Source: Azolla caroliniana
Taxonomy: Eukaryota; Polypodiophyta
DNA: 64,000 nucleotides
Direction of reading: 5' to 3'
Assembly (NCBI GenBank): GCA_043228905.1
Contig: JBHGNT010000014.1
Coordinates: forward strand, 6,076,001 to 6,140,000
A program made the position numbers and the translations under genes. Below, in pieces: positions 31,669 through 41,989 of this stretch. Positions within the stretch are counted from its first letter, which is position 1. Every line of letters begins with the position of its first letter. Under the pieces are notes generated by a model, which worked only from the letters and a program-made list of their open reading frames with translations, was not told the origin of the DNA and made no database searches.

Positions 31669-32200
31669 TCATGGCTTCCATATTATCTGTGAGAAGAGGA
31701 GTTGCTTCCCATAGTGATGTGTCCACCTCGCCATAGCTATTCTGTGCATCACTCTCTTCTCTCTATGCTTCAGTTCCCTCTCGCTCAACTTCACTTCCAG
31801 CTCTTTCACCTTAAACCTTTTCCACATCAATTTCTCCATCCCCTTCAATGTTGTCATCAGAGTAAAGGGATGGATTGATGGCAGTGTCGTCGTCTTTGCT
31901 ACAGCCTCCATTGTCGAACCGTCTTCCATGCCTACGTCGTTTTCAGAGTCCTCAGATTCTGCTCTGAAGATTGTCGCCATCATCTCTGGAGCTTCTCTCC
32001 TGCCACGGAAGGCAAGGGACGTGGATAGGCCGCTGCCCTCGGTCTCTGTCTCTTTCTCTCTCGGGAGCCCACAGGGTCTAAAATCAGGAAGAAGAGGAAG
32101 CGATGAATGACAGAAGGGAAACAAGAAGCAGAGCAGAGAACAACAGACTCAGATTCAGAAGAATCCCCAATCATCCACGACTTTAGCTTCGTTCAAATCA
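31669..32200 (-). other. Unrecognised cargo in element G
   Basis: A 151-codon minus frame begins near 32124 and contains MWKRFKVKELEVKLSEREL and KHREKRVMHRIAMARW, a charged helical stretch. It has no counterpart in element H. It may be another captured gene piece, but no family is recognised. Confidence 0.35.
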
Positions 32201-32229
32201 AACATCCTTCGTTTTTTCGTTCAGCCCGG

Positions 32230-32440
32230 GAAGGCCTCGATCCCCAATAGGCTCACCTCCAGGTTGTTCCATAGCTAGATCTAGAGCTCTTGGTTGGACA
32301 AGCCCGATCTACGCGCTAAGAGCGACTAACAACATAGGGATGGTGAAGAGGTAAACGCACTCAGGGCTGATCAAGTAGTGGTACCTAGCCTCACATACTT
32401 GAGATTGATGGAGTGCAAGAAGTCCGGGAATAAACAGAGA
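32230..32440 (-). pseudogene. Captured 3-ketoacyl-CoA synthase (KCS) N-terminal fragment
   Basis: The minus strand reads PDFLHSINLKYVRLG and, after a one-base loss at about 32390, YHYLISPECVYLFTIPMLLV, then in a third frame LWNNLEVSLLGI. This is the conserved start of plant KCS/FAE1-type enzymes (PDF-x-x-SV-LKYVKLGYHYL, then membrane segments, then LWxxL), which elongate very-long-chain acyl-CoA in the ER. Only the N-terminal membrane region remains. The catalytic Cys/His part is absent. Frameshifts and stops make it a relic carried by an LTR element. Confidence 0.6.
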
Positions 32441-32459
32441 AGCTTATGGTGTCGTTGGG

Positions 32460-33285
32460 CACGATCTCAGTGGCTACCACCAGGGCCTCTTCCTTCACCA
32501 TGGCCTGGGCCTATTTGTCTGTCGCCTTCCTTTGTTGTACAGGGATTTGGAGATGAAGAAAACAGGGGACGGAATTTGGGTGAAATGATGCTTCCGCTTC
32601 TACTCAACAGAAACTGTGTGGTTCTGAACTGAACCTACAAAAAAGTAGTTCCAAAGAGAGAAACGACGATGCATTTCTTTACAGGGAACAAGATGATGAT
32701 GACGAAAGTCCATGTGTAAGAAGAGGAGGAGCCAAGGAAGCCTTTGGAGCCTCATCATGAGCGAGATGATCTTGTGGTGAATAAGGCCATGGGCAGATGA
32801 TGGATTTGAGAGTACTAACCATGTTTGGGTCCATTGTGGGTTTGGTAATCTGAGTTTCCTAGTAGGCTTGGCTGACAATAGAGCCATAGATCTGGGGCTA
32901 TGTAGAAGCAACTATGGATGCCACCATATCCAGAGACAAGGGTACATTACTGTCGAAGAGATGGTGAGGAGGCATGACAAAATCACATGACAAGCTCGAT
33001 TTGGAACAAAGAAGAATGATAGATCACAACAAATTGAGATAGAATGACAGATCACAACAAACAGAGATAGGGGGAAGAGCAAAAAGATACTCATCCTACT
33101 AAATCTCTAGATCCTATCCCATACCAAGAACCTTCCATAACAACAAATCACCATTGACAGAGTCTAAGCCCAAAGCCACACTCTCTAACACAAACACTAA
33201 CGCACACATAGGGAGGGAGAGATAGACATTAGTGATGGAGAGGGAGAGTGAGGGAGGGAGAGAGTGACTTCTTCTCAAGGGAGGG
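32460..33285 (-). other. Element G leader and upstream cargo
   Basis: The first 80 bp after the primer site match element H (TTGAGAAGAAGTC, CATCACTAA). The rest may be the captured gene's 5' part. Frames are short and no domain is recognised. Confidence 0.4.
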
Positions 33286-33287
33286 TT

Positions 33288-33305
33288 GTCCGTTCAACCG
33301 TGCCA
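33288..33305 (-). promoter_or_regulatory. Element G primer-binding site
   Basis: The minus strand reads TGGCACGGTTGAACGGAC, four bases from the LTR. The corresponding site in H is TGGCACGCCCGAACGGAC. tRNA not assigned. Confidence 0.7.
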
Positions 33306-33309
33306 AAAC

Positions 33310-33654
33310 TGTTTTCGGGGTGGGGGGTGAAGCTTAGAATGGCTTCACCCCCCTCCCAAGGGGGTTACGATAGTGAGAGAGCTAGAGAGAAAGACAAATT
33401 GAAAATGACACAAAATGAGAGGGGAAAAAAGTATATCTCATTACATACCCCATAGGGGGTTTATATAATACATCCAATGTAATAGTTACTTACCGTTATA
33501 AATAAGACCGTTACACATTCTTGTACACATACACATAATTGTGCATGTGTCCATACACATACTCATCCTCACACACTCATTTACTTTACACATACACATC
33601 AACCACATCATTACACATACCCCTATGCCTCCTCGTATATTCTTACGGGTAACA
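33310..33654 (-). repeat. Element G 5' LTR
   Basis: TGTTTTCGGGGTGG to GGGTAACA on the plus strand; about a dozen differences by eye from the 3' LTR. Confidence 0.85.
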
Positions 33655-34050
33655 CTGGGCATGGGTGTTGCTCGTCTTTTGGCGGTGTGGTTTCCGCTCC
33701 TAGCGGATTTTCTTTCTCCTTCCATTCCGGCGTCACGAGTTCATCTAACTTCCATTTCGCTAACCGTGGCGTGGGTATATGGTGGGCCAATTCCGGGGCA
33801 AGGAGGCCACAGGGGGGAAATAGTATTGTCAAGTACTGTTGGATGATGGGGTGAAGCTTTTTCCTGGTCTGGAACGCGTGGGGGCCCTCTCGCAACGTTG
33901 GCCCGTGATGACTCCCCAGTCCATGGCCTGACCCTCAAATGTAGCGATGACAATACCCGCTTTCTGCTTCGGCATCTCGTAGGCATTGGTATGTACGACA
34001 ATACGCACCCCACTTCCAATAAAAACTTCACCACTTCACGAAAGAATGGA
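33655..34050 (-). pseudogene. Gypsy F region after RNase H, unrecognised
   Basis: Minus frames read GVRIVVHTNAYEMPKQKAG, IVIATFEGQAMDWGVITGQR and PRLAKWKLDELVTPEWKEKE. No integrase zinc finger or DD-E motif is seen, although RNase H ends just upstream. It probably is the start of the coiled-coil ORF that resumes on the other side of element G. Confidence 0.45.
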
Positions 34051-34720
34051 TTAGGTACCTCTCGTGTTCTGTATGCTTTTGCTGAGGATGAATATTCCCC
34101 GAAGTAGCGTTCGAGAATCCTTGTTGGAGGGATTTCGAAGTGACGTAGGTGGCAACCCCGTACTTAAGAAATGATTCATTTGCATTAGCCAGTTATCCAG
34201 GGAGTGTTTGTTGTTTTCTGTTGTAACACGTAGAATTCTGGTGTCTGGAAAGTCATCGTGCTCTTCTACTGCCTCCTCGTAATTGGTATTCCGGCTTAGA
34301 TAATCCACCACGGCATGCTGGGTCCTTAGCCAATATTGGATCTCAAACTCAAATTCTTGTAACAACAGCATCCACTGAGCCAATTTCCCGGTCAGTGATT
34401 GTTTAGAGACGAGGTACAACAATGCAGTGTGATCCACATGGAAGATAATGCCGAAATTTGTTGATGTTGTAGACCATTCCTAAGGCTTCACATTTGGTTG
34501 TCGAATAGTTCCATTCGGCGTCCATTAATTTGCAACTTGAATAATAGACTGGCCGATACCAGCTTGGCTCGATGAGCTGCATGAGTGCGCTTCTGATGGT
34601 TATGTCAGATGAATCTACAAACACGTGAAATGGTTTTGACTAGTCCAAAGGTTGTATGATTGGTGGTTGTGTAAGCATTACTTTTAATGCTTCATATGCC
34701 TTATCTTCTATGGCAACCCA
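34051..34720 (-). pseudogene. Gypsy F RNase H
   Basis: From right to left: AYEALKVMLTQPPIIQPLD, FVDSSDITIRSALMQL, RPVYYSSCKLMDAEWNYS, EALGMVYNINKFRHYL, then DHTALLYLVSKQSL and QHAVVDYLSRN. Typical gypsy RNase H and tether. One stop and a frameshift. Element H is inserted in its upstream edge. Confidence 0.85.
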
Positions 34721-34726
34721 TTAGAA

Positions 34727-35060
34727 TGTTACCCGTAAGAATATACGGGGAGGCATAAGGGTATGTGTAATGATGTGGTTGATGTGTATGTGTAAAGTAA
34801 ATGAGTATGTGTATGGACACATGCACAATTATGTGCATGTGTACAAGAATGTGTAATGGTCTTATTTATAACGGTCATGTAACCATTACAGTGGATGTAT
34901 TATATAAACCCCCTATGGGGTATGTAATGAGATATATAGTTTTTTCCCCTCTCACATTATGTCATTTTCAATTTGTCTTTCTCTCTAGCTCTCTCACTAT
35001 CGTAACCCCCTTGGGAGGGGGGTGAAGCCATTCTAGGCTTCACCCCCCACCCCAACAACA
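34727..35060 (+). repeat. Element H 5' LTR (334 bp)
   Basis: TGTTACCCGTAAG to CCCCAACAACA. ATTATATAAACCCC at about 34899-34912 is a likely TATA box. ACACATGCACA (34817-34827) and TGTGCATGTGT (34832-34842) form a perfect 11-bp hairpin. Confidence 0.9.
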
Positions 35061-35064
35061 CTTT

Positions 35065-35082
35065 TGGCACGCCCGAACGGAC
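35065..35082 (+). promoter_or_regulatory. Element H primer-binding site
   Basis: TGGCACGCCCGAACGGAC, four bases after the 5' LTR; the equivalent in G differs at three positions. Confidence 0.7.
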
Positions 35083-35478
35083 GAGCCTCCTTTGAGAAGA
35101 AGTCTCACTCTCCCCCTCCATCACTAATCTCTCTGTGTCACAGCCAATTTGAGATGAAAATGGTTATTTACATCTTCAACTCTCTGCATTGTGAATGTAT
35201 GTATGTCTCTCTCTATCCCTAATTCTCATCTAACTTGTTTGATTATTTACGGGTATCTACACTCATGGGGAAGGAGAAGATACATATCAACATTGTTGCT
35301 TTTGGCCATGGCTAACTTGTATTTCTACATCTATGACAGTGGAAAGAACCAAATTTAAGTAGCGAAGCAACTACAACAACATACCACTTTCCTGTCAGCA
35401 GTGGTTTGAGAAGAGTTCCCTTCCTCGATTAGCTCTAAGCAGAGGGAAGATAGGGATGCGAACTACAGAAGTAGATTA

Positions 35479-35509
<31 letters not shown>

Positions 35510-35664
35510 CTTCTTCTTCTTCTTCTTCTTCTTCTCCCTTGTTTCTGTTGCTGCTATGCTCCCTGTTTGTTGATGTGCTTCTCACCATCGCCATCGCCAT
35601 TCGTACCATCGGGCTGTATATCTAAACACCTCCATCACCACCATCACCACGACATCCACCAAGA
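35083..35664 (+). other. Element H leader with a (TTC)n tract
   Basis: The first about 80 bp match the element G leader. A pure TTC microsatellite lies at 35480-35535. The rest (CCATCACCACCATCACC, 35627-35650) may be the 5' UTR of the captured gene. No solid coding sequence is seen. Confidence 0.5.
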
Positions 35665-35929
35665 ATGGGCCTCCCCTGTTCTCGCAGATCCCCCAAAACC
35701 AGAGCCTACAGAGTCTATAGAGCTAGAGCCATGGCCATGGCCAACCTCGACACTCCAAATCAGCTCCTTGCTCCCCTCTCAAGCCTTGCTCTCGAAGCGC
35801 CCCACACCTTTGCTCACTTCGATTCCTTCCATGTCATCCACAAGGCACTCGTTGGAGACATTCCTTATGTTAAAGCTAAACACGTCCAGCTCATTGACAA
35901 GGACCCCAACCAAGCCATCACGTTGTTTT
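35665..35929 (+). pseudogene. Captured MS5/SDI1-like TPR gene, 5' part
   Basis: The frame reads MANLDTPNQLL, APHTFAHFDSFHVIHKALVG, then DIPYVKAKHVQLIDKDPNQA and ITLF, where copia J is inserted. DxPYVxAKHxQLIxKDPxxAI is the hallmark start of the plant MS5/POLLENLESS3 and SULPHUR DEFICIENCY-INDUCED (SDI) TPR family. Those proteins act in male meiosis or in sulphur-starvation control of glucosinolates. The family call is from recalled consensus. Confidence 0.75.
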
Positions 35930-36117
35930 TGAGGAAAATAATAAGCAAAATAAAATAAAATAAAATAAAATATATTAATATGTAGTTCTTATGAAATCGG
36001 TTTCCTTCATGAGAAGGAAACCGTAAGCCTATTGGTGGTGGTCTTATAAAGCCACCACCAACCTTGTATTCATTTAAGGGGCATTATAATAATAATAAAA
36101 CGCTTTCTCTGTTTCCC

Positions 36118-36155
<38 letters not shown>

Positions 36156-36189
36156 TTCTTTCTATCTCTCTTTCTCTTCTTTCCGAACA
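35930..36189 (+). repeat. Copia J 5' LTR (260 bp)
   Basis: TGAGGAAAATAATAAGC to CTTTCCGAACA. Holds five AAAAT units, a hairpin GGTTTCCTTC / GAAGGAAACC (35999-36022), a TATA box, and a CT microsatellite (36121-36155). Confidence 0.95.
36034..36059 (+). promoter_or_regulatory. TATA box inside a perfect hairpin
   Basis: GGTGGTGG (36034-36041), loop TCTTATAAAG, then CCACCACC (36052-36059). The TATAAA (36045-36050) is the likely core promoter. The same structure is at 40892-40917 in the 3' LTR. Confidence 0.7.
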
Positions 36190-36205
36190 TGGTATCAGAG
36201 CCAAA
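36190..36205 (+). promoter_or_regulatory. Copia J primer-binding site
   Basis: TGGTATCAGAGCCAAA starts directly after the LTR; initiator-Met-tRNA type. Confidence 0.95.
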
Positions 36206-36350
36206 CGACCTAATAGCCTTATAGCCAATGCCTTTCTAAAAATTACAAAACACGTGCCCTATAAATTATATTCATAGTGTTCAAGATCGTCAAATAATGA
36301 ATGACAATTTTGTGTTTGTCGTGCGCTGATCCGGACAGCCCTCTGCAATA

Positions 36351-39300
36351 ATGGCGCAATCTATGTCGTCGTCGCAACTCAACATGCGAAAATTCATGAT
36401 CGAGAAATTATCGGACACAAATTATCAAATTTGGAAGGCAAGATTAGAATTACTTTTTAAATATAATAAAGTATGGGACATAATTTCAGGATCGTCAACA
36501 AAACCTGAAAAAGGCGAAGAACTTGAAGAATATGAAGAAAAAGATTTGTGTGCAAGAATGGAAATTCTAATGCACGTAAGTGATGGCACCGGAGAAACAT
36601 TGCGAAAAATGGAGACGGCTCATGAAATGTGGAAGCACTTACAAACTATCTACGAGCCGAAAAATGATGCCCAACAAGCGCATACACTTCAAGCACTTGT
36701 TAATTACAAAATGAATGACGAACAACCGGTTGGTGAATTTCTATTAATATGGCAAAAGAAATTAGATGATGTGTTAACTTCGGGATTAGAAATCCATGAT
36801 AAATTACAAAAGATTCTCCTCCTTGGTGCTCTTCTTCCTCACTCGTGGTCCACTTTTAGAACCACCCAAAACTCTATAAATTGTCCAACGCTAATCGATC
36901 TTCTTGCAAACATTAGACAGGAGGAAACAATGCGTTCACAAAGGTCTTCAAATTCAACTCCAAGTATGGCAATGGTAGCATACAAGAACAAAAGGTTCAC
37001 CCAAAGAGGAGAAAGCTCGAAGCCGTGGATAAAGAAAGATCAAAACACTAAACAAGGAGAAATGCGGTTCAACAATACCTATTGTAAAATATGCAAACGT
37101 ACAAATCATGCAACCAAAGATTGTCGCGCAAAGTCAAATTTCAAGAGTTATCAACCATGGAAGCGTGTACAAGCCCATCTTGTTGAAGAAGAGATGGATG
37201 ATGAAAAAGTCATAGGAGATGGATATCAAAATGGCGACAAGTATGACGACGTCCTTCAAGCATTCATTGCTGAATCACTTTCCGTGACGATTCCAAACCC
37301 AAGTAATGTAAATGACATATGGTATCTCGACACTGGTGCTACTAACCACTTAACTAATAGAAAAGATTGGTTATGTAACTATAAGGATGTTGAACCTCCT
37401 ATCATTGTAAGATTTGGAAATAATGGGACTAAACAAGCTATTGGCAAGGGTGATATTACGTTTGAAGTCACAAGAGGAAGACATTTCACAATCAATGAAG
37501 TTCTCTATGTCCCGGGCATTACCAAACACTTGCTATCGGTTAGTCAAGCAACGACAAATGGTACTATCATTGAATTTCATCCTAACCATGCTATTATTAA
37601 ACATAAAGCCTCAAATGGAGAACTTATTAGAACATGTTGTAAACGAGAAGGAGGCTTATATCCCATAAAATGTATTCCTACATCTCTTATTTTAGAAGCA
37701 CATCATACTACACCAATACAATCCTCCATATCTTTAGCCAATCTTCATTCTCCTTCTTCTCTTTGGAACTTTTGTCTAGGTCATATGCATTTCAATGCTC
37801 TTAAAACACTACAATGTAATAATCTAGTCCATGGTTTGCCAAAAGAACCTTTCAAGCCCATCTCTTTGTGTGAAAGTTGTATCCTTGGGAAAATGCCCCA
37901 ACAGCCATTCCCAAAGCATAGATCTAGAGCCACTACCCCTCTTGCATTAGTACATAGTGATCTATGTGGACCTTTTCCAACCCCTTCTCTTAGTGGAGCC
38001 AAATATTTCATTAGCTTTATAGATGACTTTAGTCGATTTACAATCTTGCATTTTCTCAAGTACAAAAGTCAAGCTTATCAAGCATTCAAAGAATACAAGG
38101 CTCGAGTCGAAGTGCAAACATCATCAAAGATTAAAAGTCTTCAAACCGATGGTGGTGGTGAGTATATGTCTCATGAATTTCAAAGTTTATATCTAAATGA
38201 AGGCATACATCATAGAATATCAACACCACACACACCACAACAAAATGGTGTATCCGAAAGGAAGAATAGATCACTTCTCAATATGGCTCGAAGTATGTTA
38301 CAATTTGCTCACTTATCACCTCAATTTTGGGAGGAAGCGGTTGGCACCGCGTGCTATATTCAAAATCGAGGATTTCATAGATCCTTGGGGCTCCAAACCC
38401 CTTATGAACTATGGCATGGTCACAAACCTAACTTAAGTAACCTTCGTATTTTTGGTTGTGATGCTTATGCTTTTGTGCCAAATGTTCAAAGAAATAAGCT
38501 AGATCCAAGGGCTACAAAATCAACTTTCATCGGATATGGAGAAGCTTCAGGATACAAGGCGTACAAGCTCTACGATCCACAAAAACGAAGAATATTCTTT
38601 AGTCATAATGTGATATTCCAAGAAAATGGGCCTTCTACAAAGGTTTCTTCTTCACTCTCTTCTAATCTACCTCCCTTATTACCTACCCCTAACTACTTAC
38701 AACCATCTTCCTCAACCATCTCTAATATTGATAGCTCTCATATTGAAGGAGCCAACATTGGCTCATCCTCTACTTCCACAATTTGTGTTGCTCTTCCATC
38801 TATTCATAAGGCAAAGATCAATCCTACTCAACCAACTAATTCTTCTTCTCAACTTCCCTCATTCCAATCTCTAGATGATTCTCTTCCTCATACTCCTTTA
38901 AATATACATTGTTTAACTCCCTCTAATAATACAAATAATGTTATCTTCTCCACTCCCTCTCCTAATCCTTCATTCCAAGTGTCATCACCAACTTCTCCAC
39001 CAAACTCTCCACCTCCAAAGTATAGATCTCTAAGTAATATTTATGAACAACTTGATCAAATGGAAGCACATTTCGTGGACTTGGACCATGAAGCTTATAT
39101 TCAAGAAGAAGATATTCCAACCCTTAGTGATGACACAAATCTATCGGCCAAAGATGCACTTTCCGGATCGGATTCTATCAAATGGAGAAAAGCTATGGAA
39201 GAAGAAATGAAGGCTTTACTTAAAAATGGTACGTGGACCCTCGTTGAGCCTCCAAAAGATCGACAAATAATTGGTTCTAAATGGGTCTTACGCATAAAGT

Positions 39301-40766
39301 GAGATAGTAATGGAAATCCAATTCGCTTCAAGGCTCGTGTAGTTGCTCGAGGATTTTCGCAAGTACCAGGTATTAATTTTCAAGATACATTTAGTCCAAC
39401 GCTAAAAATATGTGGTTTTCGAATGCTCGTTGCTCTTGCTGCGCAACATGATCTAGAATTGCATCACTTGGATGTACAAACGGCTTTTCTTCAAGGAGAT
39501 TTAGATGAAGAACTTTATCTACAACAACCACAATTTTTTGAAGATCCAAGTCATCCGACACAAGTTTGTCGACTTCGTAAATCTATTTATGGCCTTAAGC
39601 AATCTCCACGCATATGGTATCACAAACTACACTCTTTTCTTATAAAAGTTGGATATCATCGTCTAAACAATGAGCCAAATATCTATGTTAGAAAAGCCAA
39701 ATCCAATTTTGTTATCATAGGTGTCTATGTTGATGATTTGCCTTTGATCTCTAACTCTAAATCTTATTTAGCTATTGCAAAGAAGGAACTTGCATATGTT
39801 TTTCCTATTACCGATTTAGGCCCTATGACCCATTTTCTAGGCATCAAAATATCTCAAAGTAGAACAAATCATACTATCTCATTATCACAATCAAATTATA
39901 TTAATTCTATCCTCCAAAAATTTGATATGCTCCATAGTAAGCCTATTAATACTCCTCTTACCTCTCCATGTAAACTATCAAATGATGATTCTCCCAAAAA
40001 TGAACGAGAAATTTCCGAAATGAAGGATGTACCCTATAAGCAAATCCTTGGGTGTATAAGATATCTAGTAAGTTGTACACGTCCCGATATTTGCTTTGCC
40101 GCCGGTTTTCTTTCTCGTTTCATGTCTAATCCAGGACCAAAGCATTGGATCACGCTCAAAAGATTACTACGATACTTGAAGCACACTCAACATTATGCGT
40201 TGACTTACTCCGCCACACAATCCGAGTCAACCACACTTATGCAAGGATGGACAAATCTCTCTAGCCAACTAATTGGTTGGTCAGACTCGGACTGGGGGGG
40301 AGATGTAGACGATCGCAAGTCAACAGGTGGATATGTTTACACACTAGCTGGTGGTGCAATTTCGTGGAAGTCAAAGAAACAAACTACCGTAGCATTGTCA
40401 TCCACCGAAGCTGAATATGTTACCGCGGCTTTAGCGGCTAAAGAAGGCATATGGATTAAAGCTATGCTCGATGAATTTAAGTTATTTACTATTCCACCAG
40501 TGACTTTATTTTGTGATAATCAATCTTGCATCAAGTTAGCCAACAATCCGAAGATGAGCGACAATATTCGTCATGTGGATTTGAAGCATCACTTTCTTCG
40601 TGATCTCATTGAAACGAAGAAGATAGAGTTAAAGTTTGCTCCCACTCATCAAATGTGGGCTAATTTTCTAACGAAGCCTCTTCAACATTCTAAGCACATT
40701 ATTTGTTGCAAGCAAGTTGGATTAATTGATGTAATCGAAGATAAATATGAAAACCAACACTTCTAG
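36351..40766 (+). pseudogene. Copia J gag-pol polyprotein, one nonsense codon
   Basis: The frame of 1472 codons is open except for a TGA at 39300-39302 (codon 984), where RT consensus suggests Arg (CGA). Gag (UBN2 type) occupies residues 1 to about 230. A CCHC knuckle CKICKRTNHATKDC is at 245-258 and the protease LDTGA at about 326-330. Next come the pre-integrase and an integrase with D, D, E in VHSDLCGPF, TDGGGEYMS and NGVSERKN. RT has YVDD near 1125-1128, and RNase H has WSDSDWGGDVDDRK and STEAEY. The first His of the integrase zinc finger is Asn (LWNFCLGH). The start ATG lies 161 bases after the 5' LTR. Only the TGA and this His change are obvious defects. Confidence 0.95.
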
Positions 40767-40777
40767 AAAATTTTGCT

Positions 40778-40787
40778 TAGGGGGGAG
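40778..40787 (+). promoter_or_regulatory. Copia J polypurine tract
   Basis: TAGGGGGGAG directly before the 3' LTR. Confidence 0.9.
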
Positions 40788-40975
40788 TGAGGAAAATAAT
40801 AAGCAAAATAAAATAAAATAAAATAAAATATATTAATATGTAGTTCTTATGAAATCGGTTTCCTTCATGAGAAGGAAACTGTAAGCCTATTGGTGGTGGT
40901 CTTATAAAGCCACCACCAACGTTGTATTCATTTAAGGGGCATTATAATAATAATAAAACGCTTTCTCTGTTTCCC

Positions 40976-41009
<34 letters not shown>

Positions 41010-41043
41010 TTCTTTCTATCTCTCTTTCTCTTCTTTCCCAACA
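40788..41043 (+). repeat. Copia J 3' LTR (256 bp)
   Basis: TGAGGAAAATAAT to CTTTCCCAACA; three substitutions and a shorter CT tract than the 5' LTR. Confidence 0.95.
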
Positions 41044-41500
41044 GTTTTGAGCCACCATTAACACAGGAGACAGAGTGGACAACGCCTTGAAAGATATGGC
41101 AATCGAGATGAAGCAGTAGAATAGGCCGGAAGAAGTGATCGAGACCATCAAGTAGCTCTGCCATGGATGCTCAGACCATGCTCAAGAAAGCCTCGATAAT
41201 GTGTTTCTGGACTTGTATAAGAGGTATGGACGGTTGGATGATCATATCGCTCTATTGAAATCTCGGATGGGCATACATGTAACAATTGAGCTTTATAACG
41301 GCAGAAGCACAATAACAAGGTCTGCAACATTGGGATATGTCTGATGGAGCAAGGCAGGCTGAAGGAAGCGAAGGCCATGCTCAAGAGCATGAAGTCTGCT
41401 TGCGGCGACAGTCCATGGGGCTCAATTTCTCATTTGAAATCCTTTGATCGAGCTCAACAAATGTTGCAGGACATGGAGGCAGAGGAGAGATGGTTGTGTC
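41044..41500 (+). pseudogene. Captured MS5/SDI1-like TPR gene, 3' part
   Basis: After the target repeat the frame resumes: TINTGDRVDNALKDMAIEMK, stop, NRPEEVIETIK, stop, HAQESLDNVFLDLYKR and GRLDDHIALLKSRMG. After a deletion of the middle TPRs it goes on in another frame with KVCNIGICLMEQGRLKEAKA and DRAQQMLQDMEAEERW. These blocks are in the family order and run without introns, as a cDNA copy would. Stops TGA and TAG replace Trp/Gln-type codons. It cannot make the protein. Confidence 0.75.
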
Positions 41501-41989
41501 TTCTTCTGTGTGCTTTAGTTGAGGTGTCAACGAAGCCATGGTCAATTCACGGATGTCTTCTGTTGAATCTGGAATGGAGAACAAGGAAATCCATGGGAAG
41601 AGATGGATCCTTGGGGACTTCGACATCGGAAAGCCCCTCAGCAGAAGGAAATAATGACATGTTTACTTGCAAGAGAGAAGAACAACAAGTGCGTGGTAGC
41701 GTGGAAGGTGTTGTTGAAGAAACAACTACAACACTCACAGGTGGAGCATCAGTTGAGAAGGGAGATAGTGGAGCATATGAGGGTGTGAGGACATCTAGAT
41801 CTTAGGAGTGATCTGTTATGAATTCCTCTTTGGTACTCCACCATGCCAAGTAGTTCTTCTGACACAACCTGACGATCCTGTGGCATGGAATAACCTTGGG
41901 GAATGCAACATTATCAACAACATCCTCAATGATTGCAACACAAGGGGAAGTGATATCCTTGCCCTCGCTACCGCCGCAATCCACTAGAA
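41501..41989 (+). other. Element H cargo, 3' portion
   Basis: The open frame of the TPR fragment runs on to 41805 with a Glu/Thr/Ser-rich sequence (TCKREEQQVRGSVEG). After that frames are short. It may be the 3' end of the captured transcript or a second fragment. Nothing else is recognised. Confidence 0.4.

Larger units (their letters stand above)
30425..33654 (-). mobile_element. Element G: non-autonomous LTR element with gene cargo
   Basis: Two 345-bp LTRs (30425-30769 and 33310-33654), a primer site just inside the right LTR, and a 2.5-kb interior without any gag or pol motif. Flanked by CCGGG (30420-30424) and CTGGG (33655-33659), a 5-bp duplication with one C-to-T change. LTRs, leader and 3' tail match element H. 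The interior carries a KCS-like fragment (32230-32440), other unrecognised sequence and a GC-rich repeat. Inserted in gypsy F. Confidence 0.85.
35930..41043 (+). mobile_element. Copia J, young near-intact Ty1/copia element
   Basis: 5114 bp with LTRs of 260 and 256 bp and perfect target duplications GTTTT (35925-35929 and 41044-41048). The LTRs differ by three substitutions and the length of a CT repeat. It has a primer site, a polypurine tract and one gag-pol frame broken by a single TGA. It is inserted in the TPR cargo of element H and is among the youngest events in the window. Confidence 0.95.

Noticed and set aside
31085-31714. 209-codon plus-strand ORF with repeated RPRVSA-type motifs
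   Set aside because: It is antisense to the element's direction and generated by the 24-bp GC-rich repeats; no family resemblance.
35567-35932. 121-codon ORF with a run of six His
   Set aside because: It overlaps the TPR frame out of register; the His run is from a CACCAT-rich leader and the TPR frame has clear family motifs.
41381-41738. Minus-strand ORFs opposite the captured TPR fragment
   Set aside because: The plus frame carries the conserved TPR-family blocks; the antisense frames are shadows.
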